A DNA stretch of 64,000 nucleotides from BOG-931 sp963781725 (GCA_963781725.1 CAWAGV010000002.1:2046001-2110000), one strand, 5' to 3'. Positions 45,304-54,564 are shown, counted from the stretch's first letter. Numbers and translations are program-made. Notes: generated by a model from the letters alone, not told the origin.

Positions 45304-45510
45304 CTATCGCCGCGCCTTCCCGATGTACGGATTGGCGGGCTTGCGTCTGCCGAGCACCACGTAGTGCGTGCACACGCAGCCGAGCATCAGGCATCGCCCG
45401 CGCAGGCGCCTCGGATGCTCCCGAATGCAGAAGCACCTCGGCGCCGAGCAGGGTGGGGAAGTCCAGTCATGATGCTTCCCGCCGTGGAAACACTGAGAGC
45501 AAGTCGGCAT
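45304..45510 (-). CDS. Possible Cys-rich small protein
   Basis: 68 residues with seven cysteines and several histidines (MPTCSQCFHGGKHHDW, CSAPRCFC, CLMLGCVCTHY), a pattern expected of a small zinc-binding protein, and a basic C-terminus. It is in the same orientation as the two genes after it. The cysteine pattern is the main support. Confidence 0.45.
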   Translation of the reverse strand: MPTCSQCFHGGKHHDWTSPPCSAPRCFCIREHPRRLRGRCLMLGCVCTHYVVLGRRKPANPYIGKARR

Positions 45511-46291
45511 AGCGTTTGGTTTTTGAGCGCTGATAAGGTCGACCGCTCGCGGCGCGTTCTGCTCCGCAAGCCGCTCCCCGGCGGGGCGGGCGACGGGTGC
45601 CCGGGGTCAAGGGCTCGTCCCTTGACGCTGGGCTGCGCCCGCTACCATGAGGGAGCGTGCGGAGCGAACCTAGGGTGGTCTACGCGCGCATTCCCTGCCG
45701 GGGGTCCTTTAGAGCGACGACGGGACGTTCGTCGCCGCAGGCGATGCTCGTCCGGTCGGAGCGCGGGGCCCGACGCCCAGGCGCGACGGCGCGAGCCGGC
45801 GCGGCGGCGGGCACCCTTGATGGGAGGGTTGGGCGGCAGGCGTGAGACTGCGCATAACGGACGCCCGCGGCGGACTATCGGACGGCTCTGCTGTTCGATA
45901 GCCCGTAACGCCGGTGTTCGTTATGCTCCGCTGGTATTCCGGCGATCACCGTCTTTCCCCGGTCGTCTTCTCCACGTCAAACGAGGACCCCGACCTTTTA
46001 GGTCGAGGGTCCGAGGCACCGTAGGTGGCTCTTGGAGTTTCAACTCCAACTTTCTTCTTCCGTCAGGTCTCCCCCGTAAGAGGGGAATAACAACACAACA
46101 ATCAAACAACACCCCTGTCGTACGCGCAAAGATCGCGCGCATTCAGTATCGATATTTGAAAATATTGGAGAATTTGCTCGCATCCTATGGATACGCCCTA
46201 TGGATACGGCAACCACTCCCGTTTCCACTGGCGTATCCACTGCAGTAACCAGAGGGGAGCGGAGCGCCCGCGTTCCCACGCCGCGGTACGC
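45511..46291. other. Long non-coding region with repeated hairpins
   Basis: 781 bases without a convincing gene; open frames here are Arg/Gly-rich shadows. It holds a GTCAAGGG-ctcgt-CCCTTGAC hairpin at 45606-45626, the four-hairpin cluster at 45985-46085 listed separately, and a direct repeat ctatggatacg at about 46186 and 46198. A structured RNA, origin or recombination site are all possible. Confidence 0.5.
45985..46085. ncRNA. Cluster of four consecutive hairpins, candidate structured RNA or ssDNA site
   Basis: In about 100 bases: an 11-bp stem with one bulged A and loop TTTTA (GGACCCCGACC at 45985-45995 with 46001-46012); an 8-bp stem with one mismatch (46013-46020 with 46024-46031); TTGGAGTT/AACTCCAA with a 2-base gap (46032-46049); and CCCC/GGGG with a 7-base loop near 46073-46087. 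They abut with almost no linker. Which strand is transcribed is not evident. Confidence 0.4.
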
Positions 46292-49024
46292 TCAATCTGT
46301 TGTCGATGTCGCCGCGGTAGATGAGGCGATTTCGATGATGACGGTGCGGGTGCTGGTTGCGGTGAGGCCGTTCTGGTCGGTCACGACGTAGTCGATGGTG
46401 TCTGTCGCTGCCGCCGACGTATCGATCTGCACCGGGCTCATAGGGGAGCCGTTGACAAAGGATTGGATGCCGAGGTTGAGGTCGTTCTGCGGTCCGGTGA
46501 TGTGGGCGCCGAGGTCGTCGTAGGTGGTGCCGACTTGGACGACGGCCGGATCGTCACCATTGACCTCGATGACTGGTGGAGTGTCGGTCGCCTGGCTTCC
46601 GCTCATTGGTTCAGCCGCGCCGTCGATGGTTTCAGTCGTCCGGCCGGCTGCGGCGACCATTGCCGCAAATTGCTGCTGGCTGACACATGTCGTGCCGACA
46701 CAAAGCTGATTGGTGGCAGTGATGTCGCTCGACACGAATGATTGCGCAAAGCCCGCGACGGTGTTGGCAAGGTTGGTGAGCTGCTGGTCGAGTTCTTGGA
46801 TTGCCGCAACGATCGGCGCGATGAGGCCTTGATAGTTCAAGGTCAAGGTGCCGTCGGGCGTGAGGGCGGTTGCCGATGTGGTCGAGACGAGCTGCGGGAA
46901 CACTTGCGCCACTTGTTGTGCAAGAAAGCCGAGATTCTCTCCTTGTCCTGGCTGGTCGAGGCGCAGGTACGAAACCGCATTGAGCGCTTCTACGGCCGAC
47001 AGCGACGAAGACGCGTCAAGTGATTCAATATCGGTCTTCAATCGCTGGTCGGAGCTTTGAAATATAGAGCCGGAATACGTTGAGTTGCCGCTATCGTAGA
47101 TCGCGAATACGGTCGTCGAGGCGGCATTGACGACCGCGAATGCGGACGTGGTGGCAGCGTCGGGCCCCCACACCGTGAGGCGCGACGAGAGAGAGCTGGT
47201 GCCAACGCCAACATTGCCGGTCGCCCCTATGGTCATGCGTGTGGTGCTGGCGGTTATGAAAGCGAGAGGAACCGCCTGTCCGGTACCTTCGTTTTCGGTG
47301 CCATACTCCGCCGTGTTGTTGCTCCACTCCTGGACGACGCGCTCAAAATTTGTGGCGTTGGGAGTGTACTTTGGCGAAAAGCTTGGATTGTAATAGGCCA
47401 TCACGCCGTCGCTCTTGATGCGAAAGACGCCCGGGCTGTCGTACCAAAAGGCGTAGTTACTGGTTGTCCCTACGTTCGATTGATCGCCGATCCATATCCC
47501 ATAATTATTGCCGATCCCTCCGGCATTTGATGGAGGACTACCAACGTACACGCCATAGTCATTGTAAATAGTGCCGGCCTCGTCCGAGACATATGTTTTC
47601 AACCCGTAGCCGTTGGTGACGGTCGCCCCCTGATCATAAAACTCGCCGGAAAGGGCAGCGGCATCTTGGGCCGTTCCTCCATACAGCGCAGCTTCTCCCA
47701 ACACCCCGGCAATCTGGGAGACATTGCTGCCTCCGTACATCTGGCCGTCGCCGTAAACTCCAAAAGCGCCTTGGTCGTTGGTGCCGGTTATTGAACCGGA
47801 ATTGACATTTGCAAATCCACCAACCCCGTTAATTTGATCCGCCGTTCCGGATCCGTTCATGTTTGCAGTGGCGCTTAGTGTGTCGCCGCCCCAAGTGTAA
47901 TCGTCAGACCCATTCAGTTCGAGGTCAAAATTATTCGGATCTATTTCCGACGCTGTCACGTCGCTCGTCGGCGTCACAATCGTGGCAAACAGATCCAAAT
48001 TCATGTCGTTCGGATCTGTGCTGGTAGAATACTGAACAACGTTCAATTTATTTGCATATGCATATCCATCCGGGTCTTCTGCAACGCCGACGTTTAACAG
48101 CCCATCGGACCCGATCGATGTTCCGCCGGAGAATGCTGCCGAGCCAGCGACCGACAGGGTCGCATAGGGGGAGGTGGTGCCGATCCCGACGTTCCCGTTA
48201 CTGTCGACGATGAACGTGTCGGCGCCCGTGTTGGTATCACCCGGTGCGATCTCGAAGATATTGTTATCGTCAATGTTAGTACCCACCAACCAATCGTTCG
48301 CAGTGCTATCTGAGTTTTTTGAGATAAAATGGATCGCGTCAAAACTACCGTCGCTTTGATTTGAAAGGGTCAGAAAGCTTCCGTTTGGGTCGCTAGAGTC
48401 GATTGCGAGCTGGGATATTGAACTCGTCGTGCCGATGCCAACGCTGCCGCTTTGCGCAAGGAAAAGCGAGGAAGTCGCGGTGATCGTCGTGCCAGGTGCG
48501 TTGTAAAATGCGAATTGTCCCTGCGTGCCCGAGTCGACGGTGCCCGAACCGCCGCCGCCTCCTCCGCCGCTTCCTCCACTGACAGAGGAGTTGGTGATGG
48601 TGACGCCCGAGAGATTGTTGATACTGTTGGAAAGAGCTATTTCATTGAAGAGGCCTCCCGTTGCCGGGGTGGATGAGGGCGCGCCGGTGGAACCGTAGAG
48701 CTCTTGGTTGACGGTGTTGTTGAGTGCCGCGAGCTTTGCGGTCAGTTCCGCTTCCGAGACGCTCGCTTGAGTGGTCTGGGTGATGCGTTCAATAACGGGC
48801 TGCGCGATGTATTGATCGACGCCGGTGGTCGTCGCCTGCAAGCTCTGAGGTTCTGAGCCTTGTGATGAGGTTGCGGCTGGGCTGCTGAATGGATTGTCGG
48901 TCAGGGCGACGGCGGATACTGCCGCAGCCGGTTGGCTTTGAGCGTTGACCGGCGGTTAAATCTGATGACCGCCGAATATGCTCGTAATGAAAATGACTAT
49001 CGCCGCAATGAACGAACGAAGCAT
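46292..49024 (-). CDS. Secreted repeat protein with S74 self-cleaving domain, stop codon after the signal peptide
   Basis: Open from 48841 to 46292 (849 residues), but the same frame continues upstream through VNAQSQPAAAVS to MLRSFIAAIVIFITSIFGG at ATG 49024, broken only by one TAA (48956-48958, codon 23). The full product of about 910 residues would have a signal peptide, a Gly/Ser linker, repeats of the form GSVGIGTTS and GNVGIGTTSP as in tail-fibre and surface proteins, a Peptidase_S74 chaperone (SSDQRLKTDIESLD, FLAQQVAQVFP) expected to cut itself before SDQRLK, then a coiled coil and a DUF5011/Ig-like domain (TYDDLGAHITG). A signal peptide argues for a cell-surface or secreted fibre rather than a phage tail part. 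Confidence 0.75.
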
Positions 49025-49251
49025 ATAGGAAAATCATACCACGGGCCGAATACGTAAATACCCCGATGGGTGCAGAGTAACTATAAGCCGCCTACTCACC
49101 AGGAATGCGGTAAATTCAGAAACGTTCAACGCCAAGCGCGATTCAGTTGCAGCGCCGCTTGCCTGCTTGCCGACCAGTTGAATAAGAGGGAAGCCGTCAG
49201 GTCTTAGCCTGACGGCTTTGAAAACCTGCGTCTGCCACAGTGGCAGCGCGG

Positions 49252-49491
49252 CTACCGGCGCTGTGAGCCGGGTTTGGTGCTGCGAGTCCGTGCTTGCGGC
49301 GGCTCGTCTGGCTGGTCCTCTTTCGGTTGCCGAAGAACGATCTTTCCGTCGATCGGCAGTGCCTGCAACACGATGTTGAAGCCGGTGCCGTCTTGATGCG
49401 CGAACGCCGCGCCAATCGCGAGCCAGAAATCGTCCTGGCCTTCGCGTTTGATCACGGTGTAGGCACGGTGGGTTAGTTGCTGATTGGCCAT
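49252..49491 (-). CDS. Small conserved mobile-element protein
   Basis: 79 residues, MANQQLTHRAYTVIKREGQ then DDFWLAIGAAFAHQDGTGF and LPIDGKIVLRQPK. This pattern is widespread on alphaproteobacterial plasmids and integrative elements and is of unknown function; a beta-sandwich is likely. It is the third of three short leftward genes with DUF3768 just upstream (31 bp). Confidence 0.7.
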   Translation of the reverse strand: MANQQLTHRAYTVIKREGQDDFWLAIGAAFAHQDGTGFNIVLQALPIDGKIVLRQPKEDQPDEPPQARTRSTKPGSQRR

Positions 49492-49522
49492 TGCAATTTC
49501 TCCTTGCTGGTGGATGGCTGGG

Positions 49523-49876
49523 TCAGTACTCGTCCGCACGCATGATGGTGAGCACGCGTGTGGTCTGCGCGGGATCGCTCGGGTCTTCGGAGCCGAACCG
49601 TTCCGAAAGGTCGTAGTAGTCGATCTTCCAAAAGTACTTCTCGCCGTCGATCTCGACGGCGCCGAAGTCGTGTTCGCGATGCGGATCGTCTGCTTCATCG
49701 AACGAGGCGTAGGATTGCACCGCAAGAAACAGTCGGGCCTTCGCATCGATAGGGAGTTCGGCAACTGACGCTGTGGTCAGTATTCGTCCGCCAACAAAAG
49801 TGCTGCGAAAATTGTCATTGAGCACACGAATGCGATCGGCGCGTTGCGATCGCTGTTCGGCGGGCATGGCGCTCAC
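49523..49876 (-). CDS. DUF3768 protein (copy 1)
   Basis: 117 residues. RIRVLNDNFRSTFVGGRILT, DFGAVEIDGEKYFWKIDYYD and PAQTTRVLTIMRADEY are the DUF3768 signature. A second, more divergent copy is at 59373. The family is almost restricted to rhizobial mobile elements; function unknown. It overlaps the next gene upstream by 4 bp. Confidence 0.85.
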   Translation of the reverse strand: MSAMPAEQRSQRADRIRVLNDNFRSTFVGGRILTTASVAELPIDAKARLFLAVQSYASFDEADDPHREHDFGAVEIDGEKYFWKIDYYDLSERFGSEDPSDPAQTTRVLTIMRADEY

Positions 49877-50112
49877 GTATTCGTCGCCAGCAGCGCGACG
49901 TTGGCGCGGATGACATGCAGGACCGCGTCCAGTGAACTAACGCGCTCGTGGGTCAAGTCTTGGCCGACGAATTCCAGATGCTCTTCGTCGAGCCGCGTTG
50001 CTTCCATGGCGACGGAATAGTGGCCGTCGAGGAGCGGCGCGATTTCGATATGGACGAACTGAATGGGAAGGGGAGCCGGTGTGTTTGTGCCGGCTGGATT
50101 GTCAAAGGACAT
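49873..50112 (-). CDS. Small hypothetical protein coupled to DUF3768
   Basis: 79 residues, MSFDNPAGTNTPAPLPIQFV to VIRANVALLATNT. Predicted alternating strands then two helices (LTHERVSSLDAVLHVIRAN). Its 3' end overlaps the DUF3768 start by 4 bp, so the two are translated together. Divergent from the replication-relaxation gene at 50248, with about 135 bp for both promoters. Confidence 0.6.
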   Translation of the reverse strand: MSFDNPAGTNTPAPLPIQFVHIEIAPLLDGHYSVAMEATRLDEEHLEFVGQDLTHERVSSLDAVLHVIRANVALLATNT

Positions 50113-50247
50113 TGGTCTCTCCGTCTTGCTCCGCCGAGCCCCGAGAGATTTAGGGAGCGGCGTGCACGACGGAAGGCTTCAATAACTATACACCGCGCCA
50201 ACTAGTCCACAACCAAGAGGGCAGTCGGCGTCGGTTAGAATGGAGCG

Positions 50248-51192
50248 ATGAAGGCGGCTACGCGTGTACGGGGACGATTGTTTCAGCGACCGGAAACGCC
50301 GCGCCCGCTGCGCTTGACCGAACGTGATCTCCGCCTGCTTGCCAATCTCGAACGGTTGCGCTTGGCTTCCGGCGAACAGCTCGCAGCCCTTGATGGGGGA
50401 AGTCCGCAGAACGTGTCTCGGGCTTTGTTGGCGCTTTGGGAAAATGACTATGTCGAGCGCCTGCTGGGCCAGAAGGAAACTCGCGTTCTGTACAAGGGCT
50501 CATTCCCACTTATTTACGGATTGACGCGGCAGGGGGCATGGCTGTTGCGTAAACACGGCTATGACGTACGTCGACGCGTACTCTACGAGACTGATAAGCA
50601 GCAACAGGCCGGCTGGCGGTTTATCGAACACCGCGTCGATATCACGGAATTCATGGTGCAACTGGAATTGGCTGGTCGCAGCCATCCGGGCCTTGCGCTG
50701 ATCGAACGATCACAAATCATCGACGTTGCCGACAAATCGCAACGGGATCGCCGCATACGTCTATATGCCAATGTGAGAGTGGATGGCGAGCACAAGCTTC
50801 TGTCAGTTGATCCCGATGAGACCTTTGGGCTTCACCTTGCCGACGCCCAAAAAGAAAGTTTCTTCTTTCTGGAGCAGGACCGCGGCGAAATGCCGGTGCA
50901 TCGCCGCAAGAACAAAGAGCAGACCTACTACGCAAAAAAGATGCTGACGTACTATGAAGCCAACAGGGCCGGGGAGCACGAGCGGGAGTTTGGCTTGCCG
51001 AATTTCCGCGTGCTGACGGTGACGACAACCAAAGATCGTGTATCGCAGATGGTCGAGGCGCAAAAGGAATTTACCAACGGCCGCGGGTCGAACTTATTCT
51101 TGTTCATCGACCATGAGGCCTTGCGAGGCGGCAGCCCATTGGATGTTGACTGGACCAATGGAAAGGGGAGTCGGGTACGACTAACAGATTAG
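50248..51192 (+). CDS. Replication-relaxation family protein (copy 1)
   Basis: 314 residues. The N-terminus is a winged helix of the PF13814 type: LTERDLRLLANLERLRLASG, LDGGSPQNVSRALLALWEN and YGLTRQGAWLLRKHGYD. Next is the family's basic DEXK-like core (FIEHRVDITEFMVQLEL, EQTYYAKKMLTYYEANR). Family members occur beside HerA/TraD-like ATPases and are thought to help strand opening in replication or transfer. Here the ATPase at 53242 is the likely partner, in the opposite orientation. A diverged paralogue lies at 59709. Confidence 0.8.
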   Translation: MKAATRVRGRLFQRPETPRPLRLTERDLRLLANLERLRLASGEQLAALDGGSPQNVSRALLALWENDYVERLLGQKETRVLYKGSFPLIYGLTRQGAWLLRKHGYDVRRRVLYETDKQQQAGWRFIEHRVDITEFMVQLELAGRSHPGLALIERSQIIDVADKSQRDRRIRLYANVRVDGEHKLLSVDPDETFGLHLADAQKESFFFLEQDRGEMPVHRRKNKEQTYYAKKMLTYYEANRAGEHEREFGLPNFRVLTVTTTKDRVSQMVEAQKEFTNGRGSNLFLFIDHEALRGGSPLDVDWTNGKGSRVRLTD

Positions 51193-51226
51193 CTCAATGT
51201 TACTGACGAAAACGGGACGACTGTCT

Positions 51227-51493
51227 TCAGCCGCTATCACCGCATCCACTATCGCCACCACATCCACTATCGCCACTGTCGCCGCTCGCTGGTGCCGGCG
51301 CGTCAGCATGCGCGACGCCGGTGCCGATCGTATTGTCGACGGAACCATTCGGAGCAACCAGGCGGGAGAGCTGCGAAACTTTCGTTTCAGCTGCGAAGAG
51401 CAACACGAAGAAGCCAATCACCACCAGTAGCGGCCGCCCAAATCTTTTTAGGACGCGCATCATCATGCTGGACGCTGCATCATCAGTTGCCAT
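51227..51493 (-). CDS. Small membrane protein with Gly/Asp/Ser/Cys-rich tail
   Basis: 88 residues: a basic start, one membrane segment (PLLVVIGFFVLLFAAETKV), then ADAPAPASGDSGDSGCGGDS and a further GCGDSG. The tail is encoded by a tandem repeat (catccactatcgccac units at about 51242-51275), which may expand and contract. The cysteines could be lipidated or bind metal. Not a known family. An internal ATG would trim about 10 residues. Confidence 0.5.
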   Translation of the reverse strand: MATDDAASSMMMRVLKRFGRPLLVVIGFFVLLFAAETKVSQLSRLVAPNGSVDNTIGTGVAHADAPAPASGDSGDSGCGGDSGCGDSG

Positions 51494-51705
51494 ATTCCAA
51501 ACCAGTCTATCATCAGTACCTCACGAGAGATTCCCACCGTGCAGAAAGTGTGGACAGCAAATTGTGAGAATTGTCGCCAGGGGAGGGCGCAACGAGGCCT
51601 TCCTGTATACTTCGCACAATATCTGTTTTACGAAACGAAATAGGCGAGTTGTCAACCCGGCGTCCTTCATTGTGCATTTCCAAAATTGCGGTACGCTTTG
51701 CTGAT

Positions 51706-51924
51706 ATGACAAACACCCTTAAACGGGCCATTGAAAAAGTCACTGCACTACCGGCTGAGACGCAAGAGCGGATCGGCGAGGAGTTGCTTTCTCATGTCGA
51801 AAAGCTACAACGATTGCGAACGCGGCTGGAGCACGCAGCAGAGTCGCTAGATCGCGATGGTGGTCACGAAGTCGAGATGGCCGATGTGATCGGTCGCGCT
51901 CGCTCCGGGTATGGAAGCGCCTAA
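51706..51924 (+). CDS. Antitoxin of a ParE-type toxin-antitoxin pair
   Basis: 72 residues from ATG 51706. TNTLKRAIEKVTALPAETQE and ERIGEELLSHVEKLQRLRTR are helical, as in antitoxins that pair with ParE-like toxins. The upstream open frame is not supported. It overlaps the toxin gene by 14 bp, a usual arrangement. It should neutralise the toxin and repress the operon, although no classical DNA-binding fold is obvious. Confidence 0.75.
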   Translation: MTNTLKRAIEKVTALPAETQERIGEELLSHVEKLQRLRTRLEHAAESLDRDGGHEVEMADVIGRARSGYGSA

Positions 51925-52213
51925 ACGTCGCCTCGTTTGGTCCGACGAAGCCGAACAAGACCTCCTTGCAGTTTGGCGTTATGGCGTCGATGAGTGGTCC
52001 CCAACTAAAGCTGACCGTCATCTTCTCGATATCGAACGCACCTGCGAAAGGCTTTGCAGCCTTCCAGAACTCGGACGGGCGCGCGATGAACTGATGCGCG
52101 GAGTTCGGTCGATCCTCTGCGATCCGCAGATTATTTTTTATCGAATTGCAGCGGACACGGTCGAGATTATGCGTGTGCGACCGCAGCAAGAAGACGTTGC
52201 TCATTTCTTTTGA
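51911..52213 (+). CDS. ParE/RelE-family toxin
   Basis: 100 residues. LVWSDEAEQDLLAVWRYGVD, GRARDELMRGVRSI and IIFYRIAADTVEIMRV are the ParE/RelE fold pattern, with the conserved Arg residues in GVRSILCD. ParE toxins poison gyrase; RelE-like relatives cut mRNA. Together with the gene upstream it makes a complete pair that would stabilise the element. A second antitoxin-like gene follows 4 bp later. Confidence 0.85.
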   Translation: MEAPKRRLVWSDEAEQDLLAVWRYGVDEWSPTKADRHLLDIERTCERLCSLPELGRARDELMRGVRSILCDPQIIFYRIAADTVEIMRVRPQQEDVAHFF

Positions 52214-52217
52214 TCTC

Positions 52218-52370
52218 ATGTCGAGACGACTAGAAGAAGCAATAGAGCTAGTACGGAGCTTGCCTAAGGAAGAGCAAGACAAGGCTGCAGAATTGGTATT
52301 CGTGTATTTTTCAAGTGAAGAACGGCAGGGCTTCCCGGAGGAAACTGAAGCTGCGTTGATGCAGCGCTGA
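52218..52370 (+). CDS. Second antitoxin-like small protein
   Basis: 50 residues, MSRRLEEAIELVRSLPKEEQ then DKAAELVFVYFSSEERQGFP. The opening resembles the antitoxin at 51706 (a helix ending LP..EQ), so it may be a diverged copy or an antitoxin to a lost toxin. Too short to be certain. Located between the ParE toxin and the HicB-like gene. Confidence 0.55.
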   Translation: MSRRLEEAIELVRSLPKEEQDKAAELVFVYFSSEERQGFPEETEAALMQR

Positions 52371-52375
52371 GATTT

Positions 52376-52660
52376 ATGCGCCGGGCCAGCAAACGTACCT
52401 ATACGCTTTCAATTGAAAAGCATCCCGAGGGTTATCTCGCTTCGTTCCCCGCGCTGTCGGGCTGCCACACCTGGGGCAAAACTTATGAGGAAGCGGTAAA
52501 GCACGCCGGCAAAGCGTTACGGCAGCATCTGGAAACCCTTTCGGCGCGTGGCGATCCGCTGCCCGAGGATGCTGATAGCAATTTCCCTGTCACGCTTGCC
52601 ATAACCGTTCGTACAACCGCCATTGCAAAAGGTCACTCGGCTGCGTCGCGGGCTCGCTAG
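52376..52660 (+). CDS. HicB-like antitoxin without HicA
   Basis: 94 residues. TYTLSIEKHPEGYLASFPAL, CHTWGKTYEEAVKHAGKAL and GDPLPEDADS are the HicB/UPF0150 pattern. No HicA gene lies on either side (the neighbours are an antitoxin-like protein and pRiA4b ORF-3), so this is an orphan, or pairs with an unrecognised toxin. The C-terminal DNA-binding part usual in longer HicB is absent. Confidence 0.75.
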   Translation: MRRASKRTYTLSIEKHPEGYLASFPALSGCHTWGKTYEEAVKHAGKALRQHLETLSARGDPLPEDADSNFPVTLAITVRTTAIAKGHSAASRAR

Positions 52661-52738
52661 GCAGTTCATTTAAACGGTCCCCTCTCAGAAGCAGCCGTGG
52701 TGGTTGTGCAATAGGCAGACGTCGGCGAAACTTATCGT

Positions 52739-53323
52739 ATGATCGTTACAGACAAGATTGCCGTCGTTCGCATTGAATTGGGGGGCATCGAGCCTTTGAT
52801 TTGGCGCCGCGTTGCAATCCGACCCACGATAACTTTGGCCGGGTTTAACGATGTGATCCAAGCGGCAATGGGCTGGTTGAATGCTCATTTGTGGGAGATC
52901 GATGTCGGGGACCAAAAATACGGCCCGGTCGTGCCCAATGAGCCGGACTGGAATGAGCGAATACAAAATGCCGCGACGGTGACCATCTCTTCCCTTCTGG
53001 CCCGCGGGATATCGGAGTTCGGGTACCTCTATGACATGGGCGACGGCTGGCAGCATCGGGTCATTATCGAGAAGCAGAAAACCAGCGACGCTGGTGTCCA
53101 GTACCCGCAATTTCTCGGGGGCGAGCGGCGGTGCCCGCCTGAAGATTGCGGCGGAGTGCCGGGCTATTACGTATTTCTGAAAAATATTGCCAGCAAGCAG
53201 AAAACAAAACGCGAGGCCGCGCTGCGTTGGTATGGTAAGTTTTACGATCCGAACGATATTGATGAAAAGAAGATTGTTGCGGCTCTCAAGCGGACCGCCC
53301 GTGCTGGCCACAGGTCGCCGTAA
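52739..53323 (+). CDS. Plasmid pRiA4b ORF-3 family protein
   Basis: 194 residues. RIELGGIEPLIWRRVAIRPT, AMGWLNAHLWEIDV, FGYLYDMGDGWQHRVIIE and CPPEDCGGVPGYY are the hallmarks of the pRiA4b ORF-3 (PF07929) family, common on plasmids and of unknown function. Its 3' end runs 82 bp into the opposing ATPase gene at 53242. The overlap suggests the gene was inserted at, or recombined into, the ATPase 3' end. Confidence 0.88.
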   Translation: MIVTDKIAVVRIELGGIEPLIWRRVAIRPTITLAGFNDVIQAAMGWLNAHLWEIDVGDQKYGPVVPNEPDWNERIQNAATVTISSLLARGISEFGYLYDMGDGWQHRVIIEKQKTSDAGVQYPQFLGGERRCPPEDCGGVPGYYVFLKNIASKQKTKREAALRWYGKFYDPNDIDEKKIVAALKRTARAGHRSP

Positions 53324-54564
53324 CAAATCCGCGGGAGTCCCGATCGCCGCTCGATGGTATTGCGGTCTCGCCCGAAACGCTGACGGCTTTGTTCGCGGAT
53401 CGCTGCCGCAGTGCCAAGCGGCGGGTACAGCTTTGGCTCGGCGAAAATGCGGTTGCGGCCAATGCCCATTCGCAGCCATGCCGTGAACGGCTCCTGATCG
53501 GCCAGTGCGCCATCATCCATCGGTCGGAACTCCGGCGCCAATAATTCTGCATCACGGCTGCCGACCCGGAACACGACAAGCGTGCCGGCATTGCCGATAA
53601 CAGCGGCGCGCACCGCGGGCGGCAGTTGATCGGTGTACTGGTTCGCCAGTGCAAAATGCATTGCGAATTTCCGCGCTTCGGAAAGCAGCGATGCAAAGGT
53701 GTCGGAACTGAAGGTCTGGAATTCGTCGACGTGGACAAAGAACGGAAGCCGCTGCTCGGGCGGTAATGCGCCGCGCTCCATGGCTACGAGTTGAAGATGC
53801 GAAATCAAAAGCGAGCCAAGCAAATTGGACGCCTGCTCCCCTATCGATCCCTTGGCCAGATTGGCGATCAGGATGCGCTGGTGGTCCATGGTGAATTTCA
53901 GGTCGAGGCGCGGTGCGACCTGGCCCAAGATCAGGCGCAACGACGGTGAGGCGCTGATCTGTCCGGCCTTATTGAGAATGGGCGCGACCGCCTCGGAGCG
54001 AAAGGCTTTGACGTAGGATGGATATTCTTGGTGCCAGAACCGCAGGGTTGCCGGGTCCTCAACGCTGCTCAACAATCGATCGCGAAAAGCATCGTCGGTG
54101 TAGATGCGCGGCAAGTCGATCAGCGTGGCGTGCTGGCGTGAGACGAGAACCGCGACACCATGGAACAGAAAGTGCTCCAGCCGCGGTCCCCAACTGTCCG
54201 ACCACAGATGTTTGAACGCCGAGACGATGCCGGCTGCGGCCAGCGCCCGGCGATCGGGTGCCACATTGGTCACGGGATTGAAGCCGACGGGACTTTGCGT
54301 ATCCCCTACGTCCAGGTAACACACGTCGTTGATTCGGGCGCGCGGAATGGCGTCGAGAATATCCAGTGCCAGGTCGCCGTGGGGATCGATGATGGCAACG
54401 CCCTTCCCCGAAACGATGTCGGCCATCGCTAAATTAAAGAGGAACGTGGATTTGCCCGCGCCACTTTTGCCGACGACGTAGAGATGACGCTCGCGATCTT
54501 CGCGCGTGAACACAACGCCGGCGCCGGCCGCTGTTGTGGCTATGGGTAATGCATCGGGTTTCAT
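53242..54564 (-). CDS. HerA/TraD-like conjugative ATPase (copy 1)
   Basis: 440 residues. Walker A is VVGKSGAGKSTFLFNLA near residue 30, DPHGDLALDIL follows, and Walker B is FFVHVDEFQTFSS. These are the features of type IV coupling-type and HerA/TraM-binding ATPases, which pump single- or double-stranded DNA. It lacks an N-terminal membrane anchor. The last 15 residues are read across the opposing pRiA4b gene, so its natural C-terminus may have been replaced. A diverged paralogue is at 60803. Confidence 0.85.
   Translation of the reverse strand: MKPDALPIATTAAGAGVVFTREDRERHLYVVGKSGAGKSTFLFNLAMADIVSGKGVAIIDPHGDLALDILDAIPRARINDVCYLDVGDTQSPVGFNPVTNVAPDRRALAAAGIVSAFKHLWSDSWGPRLEHFLFHGVAVLVSRQHATLIDLPRIYTDDAFRDRLLSSVEDPATLRFWHQEYPSYVKAFRSEAVAPILNKAGQISASPSLRLILGQVAPRLDLKFTMDHQRILIANLAKGSIGEQASNLLGSLLISHLQLVAMERGALPPEQRLPFFVHVDEFQTFSSDTFASLLSEARKFAMHFALANQYTDQLPPAVRAAVIGNAGTLVVFRVGSRDAELLAPEFRPMDDGALADQEPFTAWLRMGIGRNRIFAEPKLYPPLGTAAAIREQSRQRFGRDRNTIERRSGLPRICYGDLWPARAVRLRAATIFFSSISFGS

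Noticed and set aside
45511..46291. Genes in the structured non-coding stretch
   Set aside because: All frames are short, Arg-rich and cross the strong hairpins; no start with a ribosome site.
46292..48841. Prophage tail fibre
   Set aside because: No other phage structural genes nearby, and the frame continues upstream into a signal peptide.
48970..49037. Frame 48789-49037 as a separate gene
   Set aside because: A different frame over the same bases gives a clean signal peptide in frame with the S74 protein.
53325..54564. Rightward open frames opposite the HerA-like ATPase
   Set aside because: The minus-strand frame has Walker A and B motifs; the others are shadows.
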